Positions 1 to 10,837 of a DNA stretch of 64,000 bases are shown here, in pieces. Within the stretch, counting starts at the first letter, position 1; the number at the start of each line of letters is the position of its first letter. This DNA is from Doris montereyensis (lineage: Eukaryota; Mollusca; Gastropoda; Nudibranchia; Dorididae): contig JAXRKP010000417.1 in NCBI GenBank assembly GCA_037039925.1, positions 1 to 64,000 of the forward strand. Reading direction: 5' to 3'. The notes under the pieces were generated by a model. It had not been told where the DNA came from and did no database searches. It worked only from the letters and a program-made list of their open reading frames with translations. Made by a program: the position numbers and the translations under genes.

Positions 1-229
1 ACAGGCGCTGGCTAACCGCTAAGCCTGGCCAGCTGAGAGACGAGTTGTGACATGGCTAAAAATCAACACGAATACAATTCAATAAAACTACAACCACATG
101 GTCAAACGCGATGAAATTTACACCAGTGCAAGGGGACAACGGTGCTACATTCTGACAAACACTGAGCAAATCAGTGTAGTTCATTATGTGTGAATCAGAC
201 TGGGAAGCGTCGCATAGGGTCTATAGATC

Positions 230-267
<38 letters not shown>

Positions 268-803
268 GAACACAACACAACGCATCACACTGGACGGGGC
301 ATCGACAATAACAGAATTCTGCAACATTAGTTCACAATATCAAGAAAGCTCAACTTCGAGATTAAATTGTCAAGATTTATCTTTCAAGCACAATTCCAAC
401 ATTCGGATCACATAGCCTCACACATAGATCTATAACTATTATCATCAAACAAAACATAATCAGGATAAAATCCACCACGACCCATTGCTAATGCTAACTA
501 GATCTAGCTCTATGTCAGTCACATCTGGATCTACCACAACTTGAAATACTTCAATCCTGACATTGCTGTCCGTGGTTGTAAAACTAGCCTAATCACTCGC
601 GATATCTTCCCGTACGTTCTGGCCGTGTTGCGATCGGCCAATCTAGTCTGGTCACCTCCTCTCCTCTTCCGGCTCTCCATCCACGGTTTCCCTGCGTGGA
701 CATAGGTCTTGCGCGGACGTCCGAGAGAGTTCCTAATGCCTGGCGCTGGATTTAGTATTGGGCCTATCATTCACATGACTTATCAATATGATTTATAGCT
801 CCA
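1..803. repeat. Histone-unit spacer repeat, left copy
   Basis: This non-coding stretch matches 13190-14020 block by block. Bases 1-230 match 13754-13990, and 170-745 match 13195-13745, with scattered substitutions and small indels. The block order indicates a repeating spacer (X-Y-X-Y) of a tandem unit rather than a single duplication. A (CA)n run sits at 229-262. No coding sequence is recognised, and the short open frame at 531-770 is not gene-like. Confidence 0.75.
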
Positions 804-875
804 GGCGGTGTCCTGCCTAACATCCACGCCGTTCTCTTGCCCAAGAAGACCCAAAAGCTAGCTGGCAAGAACTAA
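804..875 (+). pseudogene. Histone H2A C-terminal fragment, left copy
   Basis: Only the last 23 codons and stop of a histone H2A remain (GGVLPNI..., ending in KTQKLAGKN). The join to unrelated spacer DNA lies near 800, so there is no start codon, promoter or histone fold. The fragment is nearly identical to the tail of the H2A pseudogene ending at 12515, with H for Q and L for P replacements, and the same 3' flank follows. It is a broken copy of a replication-dependent core histone gene and cannot make H2A. Confidence 0.85.
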
Positions 876-927
876 AAAGTTCCTGTCCAATGTCGACCCA
901 GGCCATCACTGGTCCATTACCACTCAC

Positions 928-943
928 TGTCCTTTTTAGGACA
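928..943 (+). promoter_or_regulatory. Histone mRNA 3' stem-loop (left copy)
   Basis: A six-base stem, TGTCCT/AGGACA, closes a TTTT loop 53 nt after the H2A stop. This is the metazoan replication-dependent histone 3'-end signal bound by SLBP. The loop has drifted from TTTC (seen in the right copy) to TTTT. Confidence 0.8.
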
Positions 944-1306
944 AGCCCTATCACTTTTTGATTGACTCCTGTTGGTGCGACTTTGCCAAACCTCTCAATT
1001 CGCCCCCCCCCCCCCTACCTCTTCTTTTATTTTTCACTCGTTTGTTCTATTCTTCTTGTCCCCATCTGACGACAGTGTTCATGCTGTTGTCGTCACTATT
1101 CATTTGACACGGACACTTATTACTATTCTCGTATTATTTGGCATTAGTATCATTACTACATGTATTACTGTATTACATTAGTCTGCCTGCCGCTAAAGCG
1201 CGTTCGTCGGCTCCCTCTTTCAATTAATTCGACTCGCACTCTTCCTTTAGTTTCATCAATACCTCACCCGTCACGACCATAGTTTTGATTATGTGTGTTA
1301 TAATCT

Positions 1307-1495
1307 TGTGGCAATCATCGCACTGCATCACACTAATGATGAACTCTTTTATGATGTATCTTGTGATGTCATTAAATATTGTGCTTTTTCTCACTGACTT
1401 AAAAGACTTCCGTTTGTTATACAACTAACGAAATAAAAAACAACACAAAATCCAAACGATCGTCTTCAATCTTTTTCTGTTAGCTAACCGCTACA
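1307..1495 (+). repeat. Element A 5' LTR
   Basis: This is a 189-bp direct repeat of 9891-10080, with the same TG...CA ends and only scattered differences. The flanking host bases are ATCT on the left (1303-1306) and TTCT on the right (10081-10084), a likely 4-bp target duplication with one change. Confidence 0.9.
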
Positions 1496-1496
1496 T

Positions 1497-1509
1497 TGGT
1501 GACCCCGAC
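1497..1509 (+). other. Element A primer-binding site, tRNA-Trp
   Basis: TGGTGACCCCGAC begins 2 nt after the LTR. It is complementary to the 3' end of metazoan tRNA-Trp, including CCA. Base 14 onward departs from the tRNA. Confidence 0.75.
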
Positions 1510-1550
1510 AGGTGAGACGTATTTTCACCTCTTTATTATTCTACATCAAC

Positions 1551-2179
1551 ATGGAATTAGCGACTGTGGCCGTAAAATTGCCAGCTTTTTTTGTCGTCAA
1601 GCCCAGCGGCCTGGTTTTCCCAGGCCGAGACACAGTTTGTCTTGCGCGGCATAATGGCGGACGAAACCAAATATTACCATGTGGTTGCGGCACTGGATAC
1701 AGACACCGCGAACCGTGCACTGTCAATCCTGACTGCCCCTCCGTCGGTCAACAAGTACGACACTACTAAGCAATTCCTGTTGTCAGCCTACCAAATGACG
1801 GATTGGGCGACAACAAACCCTCGGTGCTGATGGACAAGATGCTCGCTCTTCTGGGAAACCACGAGCCGTGTTTCCTATTTCGACACATCTTTTTACAGCA
1901 GCTCCCGATTACATACGCGCACCCCTCGCAAATTCTGCTTCCAAACAAAACCCAAGACTCCTTGCTCAAGAGGCAGATCAACTCTGTGTCTCTATGTCAA
2001 CACATTTTGACAGTATGCATCAAGTCAAAGATAGACGCACTAGGAAAGCCCCAACAGAACCCAAACCTATGCTTTGCTGGTATCATCGTAAATATGGAAA
2101 AGATGCAAAGAAATGTCTACCCCTTATCAAAAATCCAGCCACAAAAGAGCAGGGAAACGATCGACAGGGTCAACAATAA
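1551..2179 (+). pseudogene. Element A gag, frameshifted
   Basis: The likely start is the ATG at 1551. The protein reads through at least three frames: capsid-like residues at 1591-1830 (AWFSQAETQF, then YHVVAALD) and a C-terminal part at 1868-2179. The C-terminal part carries a zinc-knuckle-like CWYHRKYGKDAKKC (C-x2-H-x9-C). The fourth cysteine expected of the CHCC knuckle is not visible. Gag would form the cytoplasmic particle that packages element RNA. This copy cannot encode an intact protein. Confidence 0.8.
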
Positions 2180-2556
2180 ACGTCACATGCGTTGGCCCTG
2201 GCAACAAGCAACTTTTTGTGACATATGGACGATCCGGCTCTCAGTTTCTTGTTGACACCGGTGCGCAGGTCTCTGTCATCCAGCAATCTGGCTTGACAAA
2301 CGCAATGGCCCTTTCCACCCACCTCTCCAAGCAGCAAACGGGACAAATTAATATCCAAACCTATGGCTCGCGCAACGTGTCATTGGATATCAACAACCGT
2401 CTGTACCAAGCACGTTTAATCATCGCAGACGCCAAACACCCTCTCCTTGGCGCCGATTTTTTACGTGCTCACAACTTGCTGGTGGATCTCCGTCGTGGAC
2501 GTCTTATAAGAGGCCGACTTTTATGTTTCATCACCGTGTTCAGTCCGAACGATTGA
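2180..2556 (+). pseudogene. Element A aspartic protease
   Basis: The frame contains the catalytic FLVDTGAQVSVI and the C-terminal LLGADFL signature of retroviral-type aspartic proteases, which cleave the Gag-Pol polyprotein. It is open from about 2113 to a stop at 2556, just before the RT frame. The normal continuous pol frame is therefore broken here. Confidence 0.85.
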
Positions 2557-2572
2557 AACACAACAACTAGAC

Positions 2573-3475
2573 ATGATTGAAACTACGTCCAACCCATTTA
2601 GGAGAATTCTGAACGACTTTCCAGAAATCCTACAACCAACATTCTCCACGGAAGAAGTCAAACATGGGATACGTCACCATATTCCCACCACGGGCCCTCC
2701 TGTGTTTGCACGAGCTCGACGACTCACGCCGGAAAAACTGCTCGTTGCCAAAAATGAATTCGGCGAATTGGAAAAGATGGGCATTGTTCGGAAATCAAGT
2801 AGCCCATGGGCTTCACCGTTACACATGGTGCCCAAGTCGAACGGCAGTTGGCACCCCTGTAGAGACTATCGTCGCGTCAATGACAAGACAACCCCAGATC
2901 GCTACCCAATCCCTCACATACATGATTTCACTGCCCAATTGGCAGGGAAAAATATTTTTTCAAAGATAGATCTTGTTCGAGGGTACCACCAAATCCCCGT
3001 CCACCCTGACGATGTGCCCAAAACTGCAGTCATAACTCCCTTTGGCCTATTCGAGTTCCTGAGCATGTCATTTGGGTTAAAGAACTCAGCCCAAGCGTTC
3101 CAACGTCTGATGGACACACTCTTCCAGGACATGAACTGCACATTCGTTTATTTGGACGATATCCTCGTGGCCAGCCCACACGAGAAAGAGCACAAACTTC
3201 ATCTCAGAGAAGTTTTTCAACGACTCAGCGATTTCGACCTAGTTATACGCCTGGAGAAATGTGTCTTTGGCGTGACTACAATATATTTCCTTGGGCATCA
3301 AGTGACAAAATTTGGAACAATCCCGCATCCAGATAAGGTTAATGCAATAATAAATTTTAATGTTCCCAAACCAATAACTGTGAAGGGCCTGCAAGAGTTT
3401 CTAGGGATGATAAATTTTTATCACCGCTTCATCCCACACGCTGCACAATTATTGCATCCCTTTATCAATCAATGA
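2573..3475 (+). pseudogene. Element A reverse transcriptase
   Basis: A 300-residue open frame covers the Gypsy RT core. It contains [19 protein letters not shown], then the [14 protein letters not shown] catalytic aspartate region, [15 protein letters not shown], the active-site [10 protein letters not shown], and the thumb motif [11 protein letters not shown]. All three catalytic aspartates appear present. This is the best-preserved piece of element A. It ends at an in-frame TGA, after which RNase H continues in another frame. Confidence 0.9.
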
Positions 3476-3933
3476 AGACCCTGAAACAAAGCCATAAACT
3501 CATTTGGACACGGGAGATGACCACGGCTTTTGACGAGAGCAAAACAACGCTTTCCCAAATTGCCATCTTAGCACGCCCCGAGGTAGAAGCACCCATTGCG
3601 TCCGACCTGGCTGTGGGAGCAGTTTTCGAACAGTTTGTGGACGGCAAATGGCAACCGTTAGGTTTTTTCAGCCGCCAACTACGACCACCGGAACAGAAAT
3701 ATAGTACACATGACAGAGAACTTCTCGCTTTGTACTTAGCCATCAGGCACTTTCGTTTCCTTTTGGAAGGCAGAAAGTTTACGATTTATACCGACCACAA
3801 ACCGCTCGCTGACGCAATGGCAAAGACGATTGATCCCTGGACCGCCCGGCAACAACGTCATCTAGCGTTTATTTCCGAATTCACCACGGACATTTGCCAT
3901 ATCTCCGGAAAGTCTAACAGTAACGGTAGCTGA
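3476..3933 (+). pseudogene. Element A RNase H
   Basis: The frame has LGFFSRQLRPPEQKYSTHDR, then RELLALYLAIRHFRF and YTDHKPLADAM, typical of Gypsy RNase H, which removes RNA from the RNA-DNA hybrid. The first catalytic motif is abnormal: it reads SDLAVGAV where family members have a longer TDAS...AVGAV. A small deletion is therefore likely. The frame ends at a stop at 3931-3933. Confidence 0.85.
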
Positions 3934-3939
3934 CTGTCT

Positions 3940-5040
3940 GTCTAGAGTTGGGATCAGCAATGTGACCCTTGGCATAGATTACAGAGCTATGGCAAAAGCC
4001 CAATTAAGTGAGGAAGATACAACTCCCTACCATATTGCTTACCTAAGCCTCCAAATAATCCTTATGCCGATTGTAGTTGGAGGACCTATACTACTACGGA
4101 GCGACACATCGACAGGAAAGGCCCGCCCGATCGTTCCCGAAAATTTCAGAAGATTTGTTTTCGAAATTATCCATAATCTATCCCACCCTGGACGAAACAC
4201 AACCAGAAAATTAGTAGCCGACAGGTTCGTTTGGCCTAACATGAGACGACAAATAAACAAATGGACCAGCGAGTGTTTACCTTGCCAGCGATCAAAGTCC
4301 AGACACACGTCAAAGCACCCCTTGCTTCATTGAGGTTCCTGCCAAACGTTTCAGTCATATCCATGTGGATTTGGTCGGCCCATTACCACCATCAGATGGA
4401 TACACTCACCTTTTCTCCATCATTGATCGGACCACCCGTTGGCCGGAAATTATACCATTAAGGAGTACGACTGCAAAAGACTGCGCAAAAGGCCTTCATC
4501 CATGGCTGGATCTCCAGGTTTGGAACACCTTGGATGTCACATCCGACCGCGGACCACAGTTCACTTCTCTCTCTGGACAGAAGTATCGCTCCATTTCGGC
4601 ACCCGCATCCATAGAACAACAGCGTACCATCCACAATCTAATGGGATGGTGGAAAGGTTCCACCGATCATTGAAAACGTCCCTTAAAGCTCGCCTCACAC
4701 ATCCAAACTAGCTAGACGAACTGCCGTGGGTTTTGCTAGGTCTCAGAACAGCGCCTAAAGAGGACATTGAAATATCCGTCGCAAAGCTCGTATACGGAGA
4801 ATCACTTACAATTCCAGGCGAATTCGTCACTGAAAGCACCTCTTCGTGGTCAGCGGATGCATTTCTAAAACAAGCGAAAATAGTTGATAGAAGTAGAGCT
4901 TCTAACAGTCACTCAGCATCTCGACATGGCAAACAAACCTCTGTCGTACCAAGCTGTCTAACCAAGGCCAGCTACGTGTTTATTCGGAACGACGTCTACC
5001 GTAGGCCATTCGATCGTCCTTACACAGGACCATTTCAGGT
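3940..5040 (+). pseudogene. Element A integrase, N-terminal and core domains
   Basis: The zinc-binding HHCC domain (IIHNLSHPGRNTTRK, then CLPCQRSK) lies at about 4160-4310. The catalytic core follows in two frames: DLVGPLPPSDGYTH near 4367, TSDRGPQFTS near 4540, and YHPQSNGMVERFHRSLK near 4630. Together these give the D, D and E of the DDE triad. The next frame, 4733-5040, carries the post-core LGLRTAPKED region and breaks off at YTGPFQV, where element B was inserted. The C-terminus resumes at 9584. Several frameshifts make it inactive. Confidence 0.88.
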
Positions 5041-5229
5041 TGTAAGATGTTAAATAAAACGATATAACAATGTGTAGACATGAATGAATCTGCACTTTAT
5101 TCAACTGCCATCAAACCGGAAATAATAACAACACACCCGTTTTATGGGTAGTCTAAAAAAAGACGAAACAAAGCGTGAATCGCTCACAACAATATAAACG
5201 TAACACGCTTATATTATTATATCGCTACA
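5041..5229 (-). repeat. Element B 3' LTR
   Basis: TGTAAG...CTACA termini are seen in plus-strand orientation. On the minus strand it is preceded by a G-rich polypurine tract (plus-strand TGACCCCCTC at 5230-5239). It matches 9397-9579 closely. Confidence 0.9.
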
Positions 5230-5329
5230 TGACCCCCTCAAAGCACGTCACAGTGATGACAGATAATAACTGAATATAATATTAGCTAGGTTGTAAGTTA
5301 ATGTGTTCCAGTGCTATCTATATCTTGCG

Positions 5330-6600
5330 GGTTTTATAACCTCTCTGCCTGATCGAGTCTTGACTATTCTGGGTTCCACGTTAGACTCAACTGGGCAATG
5401 ACTATCACTATCACTATCCATATCAAATGTTTCATTTCTGTCATTGTTAATCTGTCCACCGCGTTCGGAGTTCTGAAATGGTATCGCACTGTCAGGCGAC
5501 CATGAAACAATCTCAGGACCAGCGAGATGAGAGTACGCAGGTTTCAGTCTGTCTATTGAAACTCGAATGGTTTTTCTTTCTTTGATGATGTCAAAGTGTT
5601 TATCAGATCGAGCCGCAACGGGAAAAGGCCCGTCGTAAGGTCTGACGAAAGGGCCTCTGTGCGCATCGCGACGGACATAGACCTGTTCAGCGTTGAGTAA
5701 ATCTCGAGGTATATACTTAAGCTATGTGGCATGCCATGATGTGTAGGAGCTGGCGGGGATAATTTCCTTAAGTTATTCTGTAGATCTTGTAGAAAACTGT
5801 TATCAGGTACCATTTTATCAACGTACGGTGGTGAAAGAAAATCGCCGGGTACGCGTAGGTTGGTTCCGTATGTGAACAGAGCAGGTGCTGCGTCGAGGTC
5901 TTCTTTCCAGGTGGTTCGAATTCCGAGCAGTACAACCGGCAACTCATCTATCCAATGAGGGCCTGTGAGACGAGCTTTGAGGGCACTCTTGAAGGTACGA
6001 TGAAATTTCTCTACCATTCCATTTGACTGGGGATGATAAGCGGTCGTAGTTTTAGGAGTCACGCCAAGTACTCTATTTAATTGGCACCACAGTTCGCTGG
6101 TGAATTGACAGCCTTGATCCGAAGTAATAGAGTCTGGCACACCGAAACGAGCAATCCAGTTGCGTAACAATGCTTTTGCGCATGTGACAGCTTCGGCATT
6201 AGGAAGAGGAATGGCTTCCGGCCATCTGGTAAATATGTCGACAATTGTTAGCAGGTACACACAGTCTTCTGATGATGGTAAAGGCCCTACTAGATCCACA
6301 TGTATATCTCCGAAGCGTCTGTCAGGTGGTTCAAATGTCTTCAACGGGGTTTTAGTGTGACGACCAATTTTGCTAGATTGGCATGCATGACACGTTTTGA
6401 CCATGTTTCTTATGTCCTTTTTAATACCTGGCCAGACGTAACGAGCTGAGATAGTTCGAGTGGTAGGTATGGGTCCAGGATGGCAGAGATTGTGAAATGT
6501 ATCAAAAATAGTATTTGTCCACGATGGTGGAACGATGGGGCGAGGGTGACCTGTAGAAACATCACAAAGTGTTTGAACTCCGTCTATTGGTACCTCCTTT
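5330..6600 (-). pseudogene. Element B integrase and polyprotein tail
   Basis: A 283-residue frame (5553-6404) carries the second half of the zinc domain (CHACQSSK), then HVDLVGPLPSSEDCVYLL, SITSDQGCQFTSELW and YHPQSNGMVEKFHRTFK, so the D, D, E triad is intact. A single-base shift near 5725 moves the true C-terminal domain to another frame. There YVRRDAHRGPFVRPYDGPF and VSIDRLKPAYSHL are readable down to about 5330. Confidence 0.9.
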
Positions 6601-6839
6601 AGGTGTCAAAGAGCCTGGTTGCATCCGTAAATCCATCACGTTTGGATCCTCGCGTTGTGCTGCGGCAAAAAAAGCTTGAAATTGACGACTAGAACCGAAG
6701 ATATGGGTGAAACCAATGGTTCTGAAAAGTTCAACGGTGCACGTGACAATGTATCTGGCACGACGTTATCTGGTCCTTTTATGTATCTGATATCATTCGT
6801 GAATTCAGCGATGTAAGAAAGTTGGCGCTCTTATCGTGG

Positions 6840-7199
6840 TGATCTGTCTGTGGCGCTGGCCATGGTGTGAATCAATGGTTTATGATCGGTAACGATAAAG
6901 ATTGACCTTCCTTCAATGAAGTAACGAAAATGTTTGACGGCGCTGTACATTGCCAAAAGCTCACGATCAAATGTTGAGTAGCGACTTTATGTGGGAGACA
7001 ACTTCCTTGAGAAAAATGCAATGGGTCTCCAAAATCCTTGATGTTGTTGAGATAGCTCTGCGCCTACCGCAAAATTTGATGCGTCTACTGAGAGTTTCGT
7101 CGGAGCATCGTGGTAAGGGTGATGAAGAATCACAGCATTGGCGAGCATCGATTTGGCACCTTCGAATGCAGATTGGCAGTGTGATGTCCAAGTGAGTTG
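6840..7199 (-). pseudogene. Element B RNase H
   Basis: Translation of the minus strand gives LSVDASNFAVGAELSQQ and WRPIAFFSRKL, then YSTFDRELLAMYSAVKHFRY and VTDHKPLIHTMA. These are the RNase H motifs, including the first catalytic aspartate that element A has lost. At least one stop interrupts the frame. Confidence 0.82.
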
Positions 7200-7219
7200 T
7201 TTAGATTTAGACTTGCCTT

Positions 7220-8180
7220 TTAGGTTTCGGTTAAACGTATTAACTGTTTGGCGAGTTGAGGCATGAATCTGTGATAAAAATTCATCATGCCAAGGAAACG
7301 CTCAAGGGATTTTTTGTCTGTTGGAGTGGGAAAATCAGTGATAGCACGCACCTTTTCAGTCAATGGTTTGATCCCAGTGGATGAAAGAAAATGTCCTAGA
7401 AACTGTATGGATGATTGGCCAAAAACGCATTTTTTAACATTAATAACCAGACCATTTAGTGACAATAGATTGAAAACTTTGCGTAAGTCCAACTCGTGCA
7501 TCTCATGGGAAGTGCTTGCAACAAGGATGTCATCTAATAAACAAAACAACAGTCTAGGTTTTGTAAAATGCTATCCATAAGCCTCTGAAATGCTTGGGCC
7601 CCATTCTTTAAACCGAATGGCATTCTTATGAATTCGTTGAGGCCAAAAGGAGTGATGACTGCTGTTTTAGGTATGTCCTCTTCTGCGACTGGTATTTAAT
7701 TGTATCCGCGAACAAGATCGATTTTGGAGAAGATGTATTTTCCATTAAGATTCGTGTTGAGATCTTGGATGTGTGGAAGTGGGTAACGGTCGTCTTTGGT
7801 GGCGGTGTTCAATCTGCGATAGTCTCCGCATGGCCGCCAGTCCCCATTGGGCTTTTTGACCATGTGTAAAGGAGAAGACCAGGGTGAAGACGATCGACGA
7901 ACAATTCCGAGTCGTTCCATTTCATCAAATTCTGCCTTGGCTGCTGATACTTTTTCTTGGTCTAGCCGACGTGCAGGTGCGTGCACTGGTGGGCCCGTTG
8001 TTGGAATGTAATGAATCACGCCGTGCTTATTTTCCTGAAATTCGGGAACCAGCAGGTTGGGGAATTCTTCCAATATGGCTTCGTATTTAGAATGAATTCT
8101 GTGTATTCCAGAACGACCACTTTTTGTGCTACGTGCTTGGATGATTGTGTCGCCGTCCAGAGAAACCAGTCTTCTGTTTG
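7220..8180 (-). pseudogene. Element B reverse transcriptase
   Basis: The N-terminal two thirds (7696-8180) contain [20 protein letters not shown] and [11 protein letters not shown] frame break follows. The palm C-terminus and thumb (7220-7549) contain LLDDILVAS and FLGMMNFYHRF. The usual tyrosine before LDD reads L at the edge of the frame break, so local indels have damaged the active-site region. Confidence 0.88.
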
Positions 8181-8515
8181 TTAGATCGATGGACAGACGG
8201 TGTTGGGAGAAAAATCTGCGCCAAGTATAGGTTGTGTGACGTCTGCAATCCAAAATTCTTGCGAAAAACATTTGGATTTGTTTAATTTCAGCGGTGAAAT
8301 TCGCTTTCCATATGTGTGGATTGTTGATCCATTTGCTGCTATCAAATTAGGGCCACGAAGCTTTTTGCGATCTACCGTGTTTGAAGGATAAACCGATTCT
8401 TCGGCTCCAGTGTCGATAAGAAACGCTTTACCTGTGAAGGGGTCGGTTACAGATATGATACCGGCATTGATCGAGTTGATAATATGTGGGGCAGATGTGG
8501 GGCCAGACGTGCCCT
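8181..8515 (-). pseudogene. Element B aspartic protease
   Basis: The frame has the catalytic FLIDTGAEESVYP and the later QPILGADF signature, typical of Gypsy proteases. It begins upstream of 8515 in the frame used after gag and runs to 8181. It overlaps the next frame, which carries the protease tail and RT. Confidence 0.85.
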
Positions 8516-9303
8516 CTAGAATCGACTGGCCTCGGCGTTTCCCTGCGATGTCGATGGGGCCATAGCACAAGGTCGACCGTTGACCATCCTATCGCATCGA
8601 CGTGCTTTGGATCCAAATTTAGAATGATAGCTGCAGAGGACAAATTGTGAATTAGTAGTAATAGTAGACCTATTGTTGAAATGTCTCTTGAAGGCATTCA
8701 CGTCAACTGTCTCTTCTGACGTACTCGAGTAGGATGCTGCCGCAACTGCAGTTGGTTGAAGTAAATCAATTTCCAAAATGCGGTCAGCTGTTTTGGCCAA
8801 ATCATCGAGAGTCATCTCAGGGTTCTGAGCCAGAATGCGGCGGGCTTCTGTGGGCATTAGACTGAGGAACAGGGCCCGGAACAGAGTTAGTGGGGTTGAA
8901 TTCAAAGATCTCATGTATTGGAGCATCTCTGTGGGTCGTTTATCCCCTAACCCATTAAGGTTCAACAATGCAGTGTCTTTCTGCAGCTGAGTTGGCTCGT
9001 ATGCTTCCAATAAGGCAGCCTTGAGTGCACCATACATATATTGTACCGGTGGATCTTCAATGCTTGATTGAACTCGCCTTGATGTGGCAGAATCTAACAG
9101 CTGGACTACATGGTAAAACCTGGTCTTATCGTTTGTTATGGGTGGTGAGTGCGTCGCAAAAGACGCCTCCAAACCAAAAACCATGCGGTTGCGTTGGTAT
9201 TCCAAAATGGCGGAGATTTAAAGGATGCGGCTGTTATGGTTGTAGCCGGGACAGCATTTTGTTTGATTGCCTCTGCCAGCTCGAGAATTGCCTTAGCATC
9301 CAT
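8516..9303 (-). pseudogene. Element B gag
   Basis: The likely start is the ATG at 9303 (MDAKAILELAEAIKQ). A one-base slip in a T run near 9185 moves the reading frame, after which GLEASFATHSPPI continues open to 8516. Capsid-like helices (FYHVVQLLD, LLNLNGLGDKRPTEML) are followed by the knuckle CSYHSKFGSKARRC (C-x2-H-x9-C). As in element A, the expected fourth metal ligand is not at the usual spacing. It would form the retrotransposon particle. Confidence 0.85.
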
Positions 9304-9377
9304 TGTCTATGATTCTATTGTTATGAAATCAATCTATAGATCTAAAACTTACATAAATATTGCAGTGATGTCGATAG

Positions 9378-9395
9378 ATCACGTCGGGGTCAACA
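9378..9395 (-). other. Element B primer-binding site, tRNA-Trp
   Basis: On the minus strand the 18 bases read TGTTGACCCCGACGTGAT. They pair with the 3' end of tRNA-Trp at 17 of 18 positions. The match is longer than in element A and supports the same clade. Confidence 0.85.
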
Positions 9396-9396
9396 A

Positions 9397-9579
9397 TGTA
9401 AGATGTTAAATAAGACGATATAACAATGTGTAGACATGAATGAATCTGTACTTTATTCAACTGCCATCAAACCGGAAATAATAACAACACACCCGTTTAT
9501 GGGTAGTCTAAAAAGACGAAACAAAGCGTGAATCGCTCACAACAATATAAACGTAACACGCTTATATTATATCGCTACA
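9397..9579 (-). repeat. Element B 5' LTR
   Basis: This LTR is a few bases shorter than its partner because of small indels in A and TAT runs. Element transcription would start here and run leftward. Confidence 0.9.
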
Positions 9580-9583
9580 AGGT

Positions 9584-9863
9584 CATCGAGAAGTCTTCAA
9601 AGACGTTCCTCGTAAACGTGGGAGGACGACATGAACACATATCGATAGATCGCCTCAAGCCTGCTCATGTGGACCAAACGGAACCAGTGCACGTTTCCGA
9701 TCCCCATAGCCACCAGCACTGTCGACCACCAAATCAACCTAGCAACAAGGCCCCGGAATCCACCCACAGCCCAAACAAACCAGCGCTCCCTGTGACAACG
9801 ACGCGTGCTGGACGTTGTACGAGACGTCCCAAACACCTACAAGACAGTGTATGCCTGTGCTAG
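9584..9863 (+). pseudogene. Element A integrase C-terminal end
   Basis: Immediately right of element B the broken frame resumes with VIEKSSKTFLVNVGG and ISIDRLKPAHVD. This is the small C-terminal domain and tail that ends Gypsy/CsRn1 polyproteins. The tail is proline- and histidine-rich with an RAGRCTRRPK segment and ends at a TAG before the G tract. Confidence 0.88.
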
Positions 9864-9885
9864 GGGGGGGGGGGGGGGGGGGGGG
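9863..9885 (+). other. G tract at the polypurine-tract position of element A
   Basis: Twenty-three G residues stand where the plus-strand primer (polypurine tract) is expected, 5 nt before the 3' LTR. The homopolymer has probably expanded, and its length is also open to sequencing error. Confidence 0.6.
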
Positions 9886-9890
9886 AGCTA

Positions 9891-10080
9891 TGTGGCAATC
9901 ATCGCACAGCATCACACTAATGATGAACTCTTTTACGTTGTACCTTGTGACGTCATTAAATGTTGTGCCTTTTTCTCACTGACTTAAAAGACTTCCGTTT
10001 GTTATAACTAACGAAATAAAAAAAACAACACAAAATCCAAACGATCGTCATTCAATTTTTTCTGTTAGCTAACCGCTACA
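9891..10080 (+). repeat. Element A 3' LTR
   Basis: This is the 190-bp partner of 1307-1495. It ends GCTACA and is followed directly by histone-flank DNA (CTACTGTTAAC...) that matches 12955 onward. Confidence 0.9.
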
Positions 10081-10837
10081 TTCTACTGTTAACTAAGATA
10101 ATACCCAGTCGTCTTTCTTACCCTTCTTCTTATGCCTTTTACATCACTAGTGCTTCATTATGCACTTTTATATTTTTATCTTAGTTTTCTCCATTGAGCT
10201 ACTATAGTTTTTGTGCTCACCCATCGTCGCCGTTTCCATTTCTCTCAAATGTCTTAATAAGGCGACTACATTACTTACACTCAGAAGAAGATGGATGTGT
10301 TTGTAATATGACTAGATCTAGTAATAGAGCTAGATAGAAAGAAAAAAACAACGAAAGAGGAGGAGGGAGAAGAAAATAGATTTAGGTCTGCGGTAATATA
10401 CAACTAGATCTAGAATCTAGCTCCACAACGAAGAAAAGAAGTCAAAGACGAAGCAGAGAATCTATAATAGAGATCTAGATCTAGAAAATACTAGACTATA
10501 TATTTAAAGGACATGAATTCATAAAGACTTTGAACTGACAACAACTTAAATACTACTAATACCAGATTGTCTACTGGATCTAGATATATACATCGAGATT
10601 AAACAACTATGATGATGATAAATAATGCAATATGATATTGACAGCACACAACGAAGAAAAAGACAAGAGATGAACATTACAGATTTAAGTTAAGGAATTA
10701 AATCTAAAAAAAGAGCCGAAGACGACAAACACAACGGCAAACAAGGCGCTGGCAAAAACAAAACGATACAAGAAGATGAAGACTTCAGACAGAGAACAAA
10801 ATCACTAGATCTAGATCTAACAACAAATTAGATCTGT
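10081..10837. other. Histone 3' flank remnant, then unrecognised AT-rich DNA
   Basis: Bases 10081-10265 continue the histone-unit 3' flank seen at 12953-13185. From 10270 to 10837 the DNA is A-rich and full of AGATCTAG-type words. No gene is recognised. Confidence 0.6.

Larger units (their letters stand above)
5041..9579 (-). mobile_element. LTR retrotransposon B (Gypsy, CsRn1-like), nested in A
   Basis: This nearly complete element lies in reverse orientation with LTRs of 189 bp (5041-5229) and 183 bp (9397-9579), which differ at only a few positions. It is flanked by a perfect 4-bp AGGT target duplication (5037-5040 and 9580-9583). The primer site again matches tRNA-Trp. Reading leftward it shows gag, protease, RT, RNase H and integrase with several frameshifts. 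It is clearly younger than A, which it interrupts. Confidence 0.93.
1307..10080 (+). mobile_element. LTR retrotransposon A (Gypsy, CsRn1-like), interrupted by element B
   Basis: A degenerate Ty3/Gypsy element is bounded by 189-190 bp LTRs that start TGTGGC and end GCTACA. A primer site complementary to tRNA-Trp follows the 5' LTR, and a long G tract precedes the 3' LTR. The order gag-protease-RT-RNase H-integrase is legible but broken by several frameshifts and stops. Element B (5041-9579) splits the integrase C-terminus. A tRNA-Trp primer and an LTR near 190 bp fit the CsRn1/Kabuki group, and no env-like frame is seen. The target is the 3' flank of the left H2A copy, and the unoccupied counterpart is at 12957/12958. 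Confidence 0.9.

Noticed and set aside
972..1181. 69-residue frame in the histone 3' flank
   Set aside because: It lies downstream of the histone stem-loop in a region whose paralogue (12590-12834) has diverged with indels, as non-coding DNA does.
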